A stretch of 64,000 nucleotides of DNA from Candidatus Azobacteroides pseudotrichonymphae genomovar. CFP2. Its GTDB lineage: Bacteria; Bacteroidota; Bacteroidia; Bacteroidales; Azobacteroidaceae. Each line of letters begins with the position of its first letter. The stretch's first letter is position 1. The position numbers were made by a program, and so were the translations under genes. Location of the stretch: assembly GCF_000010645.1 (NCBI RefSeq), contig NC_011565.1, positions 448,001-512,000 of the forward strand, given 5' to 3'. The notes beneath the pieces were generated by a model. That model was given only the letters and a program-made list of their open reading frames with translations, was not told the DNA's origin and did no database searches. Below are positions 51,729 through 60,236 of the stretch, piece by piece.

Positions 51729-54700
51729 TTAATTAATTTCAAATTTTATTTTGTTTTCCTCCAAATATTGCACGAATTTTTTATCTATAAAGTATTTTCC
51801 ATTTTCAGATTTTAACAGAATAGATATTTGTTTTTCTTCATTATTATCCTCCAATTCATAACCTTCTCTTATGTTGAAATATAAAGAGGTATTACCATGT
51901 TTATTTTTCGTCACAGATTCTAGGTCTCTTATGACTTTTTCGTTTAAACGGTGCAAAGGTAATAAAATTGTTATTTTTTGTACAACTATTTCATTTAAAA
52001 GTTGAATAGCTTTAATTTTAAAGCTTACATTCTTAGACAATTGAATGTTAGGCATGAATGCCCCAACTATATACAAAAACACATTGGGATGACCATATTT
52101 GCGGTATTTAATGTAATCTTTCCCAAATAAAGGAATTTCTCTGCTTCCTGTAAAATCTTCTAATTTAAGAATGCCAAAAGAACTTCCTGCTTTTGTATGT
52201 CCTTCTCTATAATTCGTTACCATTCCACCCAATATTAATTCTTGTCCACATTGAGTAATTTTAGCTTTTTCAAAATCATTTATTCTTAAAGTACATATAT
52301 ATTTTAGTATAAGATAATATTCGTCTAATGGATGTGATGAAACATAAACCCCCAATAAATCCTTCTCCTTATTTAGACGTTCAATATTGTTCCATTCATC
52401 TTTTAGAGGAATTTCTAGTTTGGCAATTCCCATTGGGTCGGAATTTCCAAACAGAGAACCGATATCAGAATTTTTATCCAATTGAAATTTGTTTCCGTAG
52501 CGAATAAGTGTTTCAATAAAAGTTTCTCCATTTGAATTTTCGGCGAAAAATTGTTCACGTTTTATTCCTATAAAACTATCAAAAGTCCCAGAGAGACTTA
52601 ATGACTCAATACTTTTCTTATTACAAGCAGTAAGATTTATTCTTTCTATAAAATCAAAGATATTTTTGAAAGCTCCATTCTCTTCGCGTTCTTTTACAAT
52701 AGTTTCAACGGCATTTTTCCCTACTCCTTTTATTCCGCCTAATCCAAAACGAATATGTCCTTCTTTATTTACCGTAAAATTCAATTCTGATTCGTTTATA
52801 TCAGGCCCTAATACTCTAATCCCCATTGCACGGCATTCGTCTATGAATTTAGTGATTTCGACAATATTGTCGCGATTATGTGTCAAGTTGGCAGCCAAAA
52901 ATTCTGCAGGGTAATGAACTTTTAAGTAAGCTGTTTGATAAGAAATCCACGAATAACAAGTAGCATGAGACTTATTAAAAGCATACTCAGCAAATTTTGT
53001 CCAATCATTCCATATTTTTTCTAATTTTTTTTTAGGACCAAATCCATTTTTAGTTGCACCTTGTATAAACTTATCATGAAATTGTTCCATTTTATTCTTT
53101 AATTTTTTGCCCATAGCTTTCCGTAATTCGTCAGATTGTCCACGTGAAAATCCAGCTAGATCACGGCTTAGAAGCATGACTTGCTCTTGGTAAACAGTAA
53201 TACCATATGTTTCTTTCAGGCGAGATTCCATTTCGGGGAAATCATAAATGATACTATTTTTCTCATGCTTCCTATTAATAAAATCAGGAATATAGGCCAT
53301 TGGCCCCGGACGGTAGAGTGCATTCATAGCAATTAAATCTTCAAATTGAGTAGGTCGCAATTCTCGTAGATATTTTTGCATGCCAGATGACTCGAATTGG
53401 AATACGCCTATTGTTTGACCTCTGCTATATAGTTCATAGGTTAGTTTATCATCATTTGGAATATGATTAATATCAATTGTTTTATTTTTAGATCTTTTTA
53501 CATTCGCAATAGTGTTTTTAATGATAGAGAGCGTTTTTAATCCCAAAAAATCCATTTTGATTAAACCAATAGATTCAATCATTGACCCTTCATATTGAGT
53601 AACTAATATGTCTTCATTTGTTCTTTTTTCTTTAACGGTAGCAAGAGGTAAAAAATTGGTTAAATCGTCTGCACCAATAATGATTCCACAAGCATGTATT
53701 CCTGTTTGTCGAACCGTTCCTTCTAACATTTCTGCATATTTTAATGTATCGGATAAATTTTTATTGTTGGAATATCGTACTTCTCGTAATTCGGAAATAT
53801 ATTTAATGCAATTCTTTATATTGATTTTAGGTATTTGTCCAGATTCATCTTCTGGTAAACGGTCAGGTATTAGTTTAGTTAACTTCTCGGTTTCAGTCAT
53901 AGATAGCCCTTGTACTCTTCCCACATCTCTTATAGAGGATTTAGTTGCCATTGTTCCATAAGTAACAATATGTGCTACTTTTTCTTTTCCGTATTTTTTA
54001 GTCACCCAACGAACAATATCCATACGTCCATCATCATCAAAATCGATATCAATATCTGGCATAGAAATGCGGTCTGGGTTTAAGAAGCGTTCAAATAACA
54101 AATCGTATTTCAGAGGATCTATATCAGTAATTTCTAAACAATAAGCAACTACTGAACCTGCTACTGAACCTCTTCCAGGTCCTACTGAGACACCCATATT
54201 ACGAGCTGCTTGAATAAAATCTTGAACTATCAAGAAGTATCCCGGAAATCCCATTGTTTTCATAGTTTCCAATTCGAATTCTAAACGTTCCAGAATTGCA
54301 TTTGGAATAGGATTACCATAACGGTTTTTAGCTTTTTGTAAAGTCAATTCTTTCAAATAATCTGCTTCCAGTTTAATACGGATTACCTTATTGTATCCAC
54401 CTAATTTGTCAAATCTGGATTTATCTTCTTTGTTGAATTCTTGTCTCAATGTTTCTTCCGTGTATTTTGTACAATAAGTTTCTTCTGTAGCAAAAGATTC
54501 GGGAATTGAAAAAATAGGCATAACAGTTTCTAAATCAATATTATAAGGTTCTATTTTATCTGCAATTTCCACTGTGTTCCCCAAGGATTCGGGTAGATCA
54601 GAAAAAATAGCATTCATTTCTTCAATTGATTTAAACCATTCTTGTTTAGTATAACGCATCCGTTTTGGGTCGTTTAAGTATTTTCCCGTTCCAAGACAAA

Positions 54701-55418
54701 TCAATCGATCATGGGCTTCTGCATGTTCTTCTTCTATGAAATGAACATCATTGGTACAAATAATTTTAGTATCAGTCGTTTTTGCTAATTTTAATAAAGA
54801 TTGATTGACAACCGTTTGTTTTAAAAAAACAGTTTGATCACTATTCTCTTTGTTGGTTTGATGTCTTTGTAGCTCTAAGTAAAAATCATTTTCAAAAACT
54901 TTTTTAAACCAGAGGATAGCTTGTTCTGCTTCTTGTGTGTTTTCTCTTTCTAATATTTTTTGTGGTATTTCTCCGCCAAGGCAAGCAGAAGTCGCGATCA
55001 ACCCTTCACTATATTGTTCCAAACATTCTTTGTCAATACGAGGGCGATAATAGAATCCTTCTATCCAAGAAATGGAAACCAATTTGCAAAGATTTTTATA
55101 ACCTTGTTTGTTCTTGGCAAGTAATATTAAATGCCACCCATTTGAGTCTACTTTTTTTGATTTATCAAATCGTGTTCGGCGTGCAACATATGCCTCTACA
55201 CCAAGGATAGGTTTGATTTTTTGGTCTTTATGTAAATTCTTATTTTTTTTCTTGATACAATCATAAAATTCTTTGATTCCAAACATATTTCCATGATCAG
55301 TAAGGGCAAGAGCCTTCATTCTATAATGACAAGCTTTGTCTACCAGTCCTGTAATAGAAGACATGCCATCTAATTGTGAATAATAGGAGTGAACATGCAG
55401 ATGTACAAAAGGTATCAT
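51729..55418 (-). CDS. dnaE: DNA polymerase III alpha subunit
   Basis: Replicative polymerase catalytic subunit. I start at the ATG at 55418 (MIPFVHLHVHSYYSQLDG), since the PHP domain motif HLHVHS is always near the N-terminus; the 16 codons before it are not conserved. The polymerase active site is MPDIDIDFDDDGRMD with D455, D457 and D459; GPGRGSVAGSVVAYCL and NKSHATCYSWISYQTAYLK-type blocks are also present. The C-terminal part has the helix-hairpin-helix (FGLGGIKGVGKNAVE) and an OB fold. Length is 1229 residues from this start, typical of the family. trxA follows. Confidence 0.96.
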   Translation of the reverse strand: MIPFVHLHVHSYYSQLDGMSSITGLVDKACHYRMKALALTDHGNMFGIKEFYDCIKKKNKNLHKDQKIKPILGVEAYVARRTRFDKSKKVDSNGWHLILLAKNKQGYKNLCKLVSISWIEGFYYRPRIDKECLEQYSEGLIATSACLGGEIPQKILERENTQEAEQAILWFKKVFENDFYLELQRHQTNKENSDQTVFLKQTVVNQSLLKLAKTTDTKIICTNDVHFIEEEHAEAHDRLICLGTGKYLNDPKRMRYTKQEWFKSIEEMNAIFSDLPESLGNTVEIADKIEPYNIDLETVMPIFSIPESFATEETYCTKYTEETLRQEFNKEDKSRFDKLGGYNKVIRIKLEADYLKELTLQKAKNRYGNPIPNAILERLEFELETMKTMGFPGYFLIVQDFIQAARNMGVSVGPGRGSVAGSVVAYCLEITDIDPLKYDLLFERFLNPDRISMPDIDIDFDDDGRMDIVRWVTKKYGKEKVAHIVTYGTMATKSSIRDVGRVQGLSMTETEKLTKLIPDRLPEDESGQIPKINIKNCIKYISELREVRYSNNKNLSDTLKYAEMLEGTVRQTGIHACGIIIGADDLTNFLPLATVKEKRTNEDILVTQYEGSMIESIGLIKMDFLGLKTLSIIKNTIANVKRSKNKTIDINHIPNDDKLTYELYSRGQTIGVFQFESSGMQKYLRELRPTQFEDLIAMNALYRPGPMAYIPDFINRKHEKNSIIYDFPEMESRLKETYGITVYQEQVMLLSRDLAGFSRGQSDELRKAMGKKLKNKMEQFHDKFIQGATKNGFGPKKKLEKIWNDWTKFAEYAFNKSHATCYSWISYQTAYLKVHYPAEFLAANLTHNRDNIVEITKFIDECRAMGIRVLGPDINESELNFTVNKEGHIRFGLGGIKGVGKNAVETIVKEREENGAFKNIFDFIERINLTACNKKSIESLSLSGTFDSFIGIKREQFFAENSNGETFIETLIRYGNKFQLDKNSDIGSLFGNSDPMGIAKLEIPLKDEWNNIERLNKEKDLLGVYVSSHPLDEYYLILKYICTLRINDFEKAKITQCGQELILGGMVTNYREGHTKAGSSFGILKLEDFTGSREIPLFGKDYIKYRKYGHPNVFLYIVGAFMPNIQLSKNVSFKIKAIQLLNEIVVQKITILLPLHRLNEKVIRDLESVTKNKHGNTSLYFNIREGYELEDNNEEKQISILLKSENGKYFIDKKFVQYLEENKIKFEIN

Positions 55419-55785
55419 TGCCTGGAAGCATTGAGGTATACATAGTATCAGATTATAAAGTTGCAATTTTTTTTAATAAATCCTTATGGGTTAGCAGATT
55501 TACTTTGCTAATTGCTTTTTTTAGAGTAAATTTGTCTCAGTAGATATGGGTTTATTGTAGTGATAAAACTGCAATAATATTTATGTAACAGTTAAAAATA
55601 AAAAATAATAATCATGCAGTCATGCAGAAAGAATTAATTATAGAAATTGAGTTTGAAAAAAATTATGATAATTTTTAAGATAAAAATATGCTCAATTATA
55701 AAGATTAGTTTATAATTCAGAGTTTAAAATATATTCAAGAATAATGATTGTATCAAAACGATCAAAATAATGGAAGATATTCTGT

Positions 55786-55821
55786 AAAAAAGCAATTATT
55801 TAATAAAATAGTTGCTTTTTT
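55786..55821. terminator. Orphan bidirectional terminator
   Basis: 16-bp stem (AAAAAAGCAATTATTT with AAATAGTTGCTTTTTT, one G-T pair) and a 4-base loop; A6 on one side and T6 on the other. It lies between the divergent dnaE and AEC genes, where neither transcript should end. Confidence 0.75.
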
Positions 55822-55880
55822 AATGATTTCTTAAATCTGCCCGTATTTTTAGTGTCGAGTATTCAGGATAATAATTTATT

Positions 55881-55906
55881 GAAGTATACCCTAGAAGTAT
55901 ACCCTA
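55881..55906. repeat. 13-bp tandem duplication
   Basis: GAAGTATACCCTA is repeated exactly without a gap, 36 bases upstream of the AEC gene start. Confidence 0.93.
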
Positions 55907-55941
55907 ATAGGTAAGCAATATTCAAAGTAATATTTTTTTAA

Positions 55942-56889
55942 GTGGGAAGTTTTGTTTTTTCTTTCAACGTGGTTGCACCATTGTTTATCCTAATGGCAGT
56001 GGGTTATTTTTCAAAACGATTCAAATTTGTTAGCGAAGAATTTTTGCATCAATTAAATCGATTTGTATTCAATTTCTGCTTACCTATAATGTTGTTTCGA
56101 GATATAATGTTTTCCTATGAAGGAAATTTTTCTAATATGCGATTACTGTATATCACAGTTGGTGGAACGATTTGTACAATTCTTTTTTCTGTATTAATAA
56201 TACCTTTTTTTGTAAAAATAAATGGACAAAGAGGAAGTATGATTCAAGGCATTTATCGCAGTAATGCTTTGATTTATGGCTTCCCGATAGTTACAGAAAT
56301 GTATGGTGATGCAGTGATAGGAGATGTTTCAATGCTAATGTGTGTAATAATACCACTATACAATATAGCTGCGGTAATTATATTGGCTATCTTCTCTGAA
56401 GATAAGAAATGCAAAGTAACATTTAAAAGTATCATGCAAAATATCGCTACAAATCCTCTGATAATTGGCAGTATAGCAGGGGTGTTAGGTGGTATTAGTC
56501 GATTGAAATTTCCATATGCCATTGAAGTATCTCTTAAACAATTAGCAGGACTCGCTACACCTTTGGCACTATTTATTATGGGTGGAGATTTTAAAATCAA
56601 AAGTTTTCAAAATAATATTATCAAAGTCATTATAGCAACTACTTTTCGTCTGGTGGTTATACCTGTCAGTATAATAATTCTATGTATTTCCTGGGGATTT
56701 AGTGGGATGGATTTAGCTATAATATTAAGTTTTTTTGCGACACCTACAGCTATGGCAAGCTATATTATGGCAAAAAATATGAATAACGATCACGATTTGG
56801 CAGGACAAATCGTTGTGCTGACAACGGCTTGTTCCTGTATTACGGTGTTCCTTTTGATTTACTTTTTACGCATTTATGGCTGTTTATAG
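55942..56889 (+). CDS. AEC (auxin efflux carrier) family permease
   Basis: Inner-membrane permease of the AEC family, members of which move organic acids such as malate or other small carboxylates. It starts with GTG (reads GSFVFSFNVVAPLFILMAVG). About ten hydrophobic segments cover the 315 residues; the family's NxxxFxxxLP element appears as RFVFNFCLPIMLF (about 39-51), and FFATPTAMASYIMAKNMNND (about 261-280) is the usual C-terminal signature. Substrate unknown. tRNA-Thr follows about 45 bases downstream. Confidence 0.87.
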   Translation: MGSFVFSFNVVAPLFILMAVGYFSKRFKFVSEEFLHQLNRFVFNFCLPIMLFRDIMFSYEGNFSNMRLLYITVGGTICTILFSVLIIPFFVKINGQRGSMIQGIYRSNALIYGFPIVTEMYGDAVIGDVSMLMCVIIPLYNIAAVIILAIFSEDKKCKVTFKSIMQNIATNPLIIGSIAGVLGGISRLKFPYAIEVSLKQLAGLATPLALFIMGGDFKIKSFQNNIIKVIIATTFRLVVIPVSIIILCISWGFSGMDLAIILSFFATPTAMASYIMAKNMNNDHDLAGQIVVLTTACSCITVFLLIYFLRIYGCL

Positions 56890-56934
56890 AATGGGTGATT
56901 TAACTTTTTACTCCTTCTTTTGTAGAATAACTAA

Positions 56935-57010
<76 letters not shown>

Positions 57011-57226
57011 AGTTCGGGTATAAATGGAATTATAATATCCCAAAAATCACTGCGTTATATAAACACTCTCAAAATACTCAGCTATTAGATTCAATCAACT
57101 ACCATATAGAGAATATACATGCGAATAATGTCGAACCATCCATTTTACTACTGTATACAATATACAGCTCGACAATTTTGAAACTAGTTTGATTTTTGTG
57201 GTAAAAAATTATAAATCGCTCTTTCT

Positions 57227-57850
57227 TTATTTAATTTTAAGTATAAACAAAGCTTCCGGTCCCATATTAAAAAGTAAATCTATAATACTCAAATTAGGCT
57301 GAAACCCATACGTTTTTTCGAATACTTGATAATAAGATTTAAAATTCTTAACAAAAGATGTTTTTTTCGGGTGTATTTTTTCACGTAAATCCAATTCATT
57401 TGTGTCTGTATCTTTTATATAGACAGAGGTATAAGAGACATTGGGAGAGATATCCAATAATGAACAAATCAATTCCCGTAGTTGTTCATTGAAATCATAT
57501 AAAAATTTCTGTTTCCTTTCATAAAAAGGGAAAAAAATATCCTCGTAATATTGGAAAAAGGGAGTGGGATTATAAGCTGAAACAATAGCCTTCCAATGCA
57601 GATGTCGCCAATTAACATATTCAGATATACGAATATGCTGCGTCAAACATTTATGTGAAATGGGTTTTACAACGGGAATACTCAGTACTTGTGGACCGTT
57701 AGTAGAGGCAATTATGCACCGGTTTCGATAGGTTTGTTTAACATAATTATCCTGTTTTTCAATAACTATACGTTCTGTATTAGCCAGTTGCACATAATAT
57801 TCAACAGGAGCTAAATAGGCTGTGGATAAAAAAACTGTTTTTTCATTCAT
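57227..57850 (-). CDS. WbqC-like family protein
   Basis: Member of the WbqC family, associated with glycan synthesis loci but of unproven activity. The N-terminus FLSTAYLAPVEYYVQL, the repeat-like NRCIIASTNGPQVLSIPV and the central HLHWKAIVSAYNPTPFFQYYEDIFFPFYE are characteristic. I start at 57850, where the ATG overlaps the lepB stop (TAATG), rather than 33 bases earlier. The protein is then 207 residues. Being the last gene of dapB-lepB-wbqC, a common Bacteroidales cluster, it is probably coupled to lepB in translation. Confidence 0.88.
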   Translation of the reverse strand: MNEKTVFLSTAYLAPVEYYVQLANTERIVIEKQDNYVKQTYRNRCIIASTNGPQVLSIPVVKPISHKCLTQHIRISEYVNWRHLHWKAIVSAYNPTPFFQYYEDIFFPFYERKQKFLYDFNEQLRELICSLLDISPNVSYTSVYIKDTDTNELDLREKIHPKKTSFVKNFKSYYQVFEKTYGFQPNLSIIDLLFNMGPEALFILKIK

Positions 57851-59268
57851 TAATCTTTTATAGGGCGAAAAACACGATTCCAACGAATTTTCCCACTACA
57901 CCAGTTACGGTCCTTATCTATAGACATTAATATTAGTAATGGCTTACCAACAATATGGTCTTCAGGAACAAATCCCCATGCCCGAGAATCCAACGAATTG
58001 TGACGATTATCCCCCATCATAAAGTAATAATCGTAATTGAAAGTATACGTATTCGTTCTCTTCTCATTAATAAAAATTTTCTGATTATTGTCTTGACGAA
58101 GCGTATTCCCCTCGTAATTAACGATACAACGCTTGTACAAAGCCAAATTTTTCTCATTCAGAACAATAGTCTCTCCTTTTTTGGGAATCCATATAGGTCC
58201 AAAATTATCTCTTGTCCAGCCCATATCGTATTTATACGGATACGTATTCCCTCCAAAACTTTCTGGTTCCACACGAATAGATTTTACCCAACCGCTTCTT
58301 TTCAAGAAAATTAAAGCTTCCCTGGTTAAAGGGATACGATAAACCGGATTAAAATCACCATTTTTATCTGGTTTTATATCCAGAAACTTAAATACAAACG
58401 AAGCATTGATAGATTTATTGCAAAGGAATTGGTCCTCCTTGCTAACCCCTAATTTTCTGAATTGTTTTTCAGATAATAATCCACTTTTGGTTTCGATAAA
58501 ATAATTAAACTGTGCATATTTGGGAGTAGGTAGAGCTTTCCCATTAATTTGAACAATATTATTTATAATCTGTAATGAATCCCCCGGCATACCAATACAA
58601 CGTTTTACGAAATTTTCTTTTCTATCTACAGGACGACTAATAATTTTTCCAAATGTACTTTTTTCTTTATTTATACGTTCCCACCCTAATTGATCGACCA
58701 AATTGTAATAGTCGTAGTCTGGGTAATTAGACGCAACTGTATCTCCTGCAGGAAAGTTAAACACAACAATATCTCCCCTTTTTACCTTGCCCAAACCCCT
58801 TAATCGTTTGTAATTCCAATGAGGATAATTGGAATAAGACTTGGTATTAATAATAGGGAGAGTGTTATGAGTCATAGGAAAGGCCAAGGGTGTATTCGGA
58901 ATCCTTGGTCCGTAGTCAATTTTACTGACAAATAAGTAGTCACCTACTAAAAGTGTCTTCTCCAACGAAGAAGTCGGAATTTCGTAGTGCTGAAAAATAA
59001 AAACATGTACAAAATAAACAGCTATTAAAGCAAAAACAATAGCATCTATCCATTCTGTTATTTTTCTTAAAATGTTATTGTTTGATCGCTTCCATATTCC
59101 CCAGGGAATTATTCTTAGAATATAAATATCAAAGATTAATAACAATCCTATTAAAAGCCAGTAATTATTATCCCAGATTGTAAACAATATATATAAAGTT
59201 GTAACAATAGCAAACCTCGTCCATTGAAGAATGGACACCGCTGATATTTGTTTTCTAATTCTATCCAT
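57850..59268 (-). CDS. lepB: Signal peptidase I
   Basis: Membrane serine/lysine protease removing Sec and Tat signal peptides. N-terminal membrane segments lie at about 16-54 and 72-94, followed by the active serine S101 in EIPTSSLEKTLLVGDYLF and the general base K222 in ENFVKRCIGMPGDSLQI. The C-terminal box is YYFMMGDNRHNSLDSRAWGFV. A long insertion after the serine region, normal in Bacteroidetes, brings it to 472 residues. The stop overlaps the wbqC start, and dapB ends 23 bases upstream, so the three genes form one operon. Confidence 0.95.
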   Translation of the reverse strand: MDRIRKQISAVSILQWTRFAIVTTLYILFTIWDNNYWLLIGLLLIFDIYILRIIPWGIWKRSNNNILRKITEWIDAIVFALIAVYFVHVFIFQHYEIPTSSLEKTLLVGDYLFVSKIDYGPRIPNTPLAFPMTHNTLPIINTKSYSNYPHWNYKRLRGLGKVKRGDIVVFNFPAGDTVASNYPDYDYYNLVDQLGWERINKEKSTFGKIISRPVDRKENFVKRCIGMPGDSLQIINNIVQINGKALPTPKYAQFNYFIETKSGLLSEKQFRKLGVSKEDQFLCNKSINASFVFKFLDIKPDKNGDFNPVYRIPLTREALIFLKRSGWVKSIRVEPESFGGNTYPYKYDMGWTRDNFGPIWIPKKGETIVLNEKNLALYKRCIVNYEGNTLRQDNNQKIFINEKRTNTYTFNYDYYFMMGDNRHNSLDSRAWGFVPEDHIVGKPLLILMSIDKDRNWCSGKIRWNRVFRPIKD

Positions 59269-59291
59269 CTCTTTCTTAAAAAGATGTACTG

Positions 59292-59993
59292 TTATATTAA
59301 TATAGGTTTTAACAAATCGTTCATAGTTAAGAAACCAGTTTTCTTTTGGATATATTCAGCTGCTAAAATGGCGCCCAAAGCAAATCCTTTTCTATTATTA
59401 GCATTGTGCCGAATGCTAATAATATCTGCTTCAGATCTATAAATAACTGTATGAATGCCAGGCACTTCGTCTTCTCTTTTTGAACGGATAGACAGATTGG
59501 AAAAAGTTTTACGATTGATATTTTCAATTATTCCCTCTGACAATGTAATAGCTGTTCCACTAGGAGAATCTAACTTGTGAACATGATGAACTTCTTCTAT
59601 GGAAACGTCATACTGAGAAAAATTATTCATCATTTTTGCCAAAAATTTACTGAGAGCAAAAAAAAGATTGACTCCAATGCTATAATTAGATGCATAGAAA
59701 AAAGTTTGCTTATTTTCCTGACATTCCTTTTTGATTTTTTCTAGGTGCTGCAGCCAGCCAGTAGTTCCCGTTACAACAGGAATATTTCTTTCGAAACATT
59801 TCATATAATTAGGGAATGCTGTTTCAGGACGGGTAAATTCAATGGCCACATCAGTGTGATGAAGAAAATCATTGGAATCAAAATCCTCCTGATTATCTAT
59901 GTCTATGATAGAAACAATATTATGTTTTCGTTCGCGAGCTATTTTTTCTATTTCATGCCCCATTTTACCATAACCCACCAATGCAATATTCAT
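59292..59993 (-). CDS. dapB: 4-hydroxy-tetrahydrodipicolinate reductase
   Basis: NAD(P)H reductase of the diaminopimelate/lysine pathway. The dinucleotide loop is ALVGYGKMGHEIEKIA (residues 4-19), GTTGWLQ is near residue 77, and the substrate-binding EVHHVHKLDSPSGTA carries the conserved histidine and lysine. The 233 residues are a little shorter than enteric DapB but normal for Bacteroidales. It is first in the dapB-lepB-wbqC operon. Confidence 0.94.
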   Translation of the reverse strand: MNIALVGYGKMGHEIEKIARERKHNIVSIIDIDNQEDFDSNDFLHHTDVAIEFTRPETAFPNYMKCFERNIPVVTGTTGWLQHLEKIKKECQENKQTFFYASNYSIGVNLFFALSKFLAKMMNNFSQYDVSIEEVHHVHKLDSPSGTAITLSEGIIENINRKTFSNLSIRSKREDEVPGIHTVIYRSEADIISIRHNANNRKGFALGAILAAEYIQKKTGFLTMNDLLKPILI

Positions 59994-60162
59994 AAAAATC
60001 TTATTAGAAATTTACATAACATACCGTACATAAAGATAAAAATAATGATTTAAAACAAAAATTTCATGTGTTGTAATTGTGATATTTTGGATATTCTGTT
60101 TGAATTATTTAATAACATCAATAATAATTGTAACTTTATAAAAATTCTAAATGAATTGGACA

Positions 60163-60236
60163 GGTCCTATAGCTCAGTTGGTTAGAGCACCTGACTCATA
60201 ATCAGGGAGTCCCGGGTTCAATTCCTGGTGGGACCA
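60163..60236 (+). tRNA. tRNA with CAT anticodon (probable Ile2 or elongator Met)
   Basis: Cloverleaf with acceptor GGTCCTA / TGGGACC, anticodon stem CCTGA / TCAGG and loop CTCATAA (CAT at 60197-60199), T arm CCGGG-TTCAATT-CCTGG, discriminator A, no encoded CCA. The first acceptor pair is normal, so it is not the initiator. The C4-G69 and C5-G68 pairs are features recognised by TilS in tRNA-Ile2, which favours Ile(CAT) after lysidine modification, but elongator Met is possible. Confidence 0.9.

Larger units (their letters stand above)
55419..55941. other. Spacer between divergent dnaE and AEC gene
   Basis: About 520 bases with no gene. It contains an orphan terminator (55786-55821) and a 13-bp tandem duplication (55881-55906). 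Confidence 0.6.
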
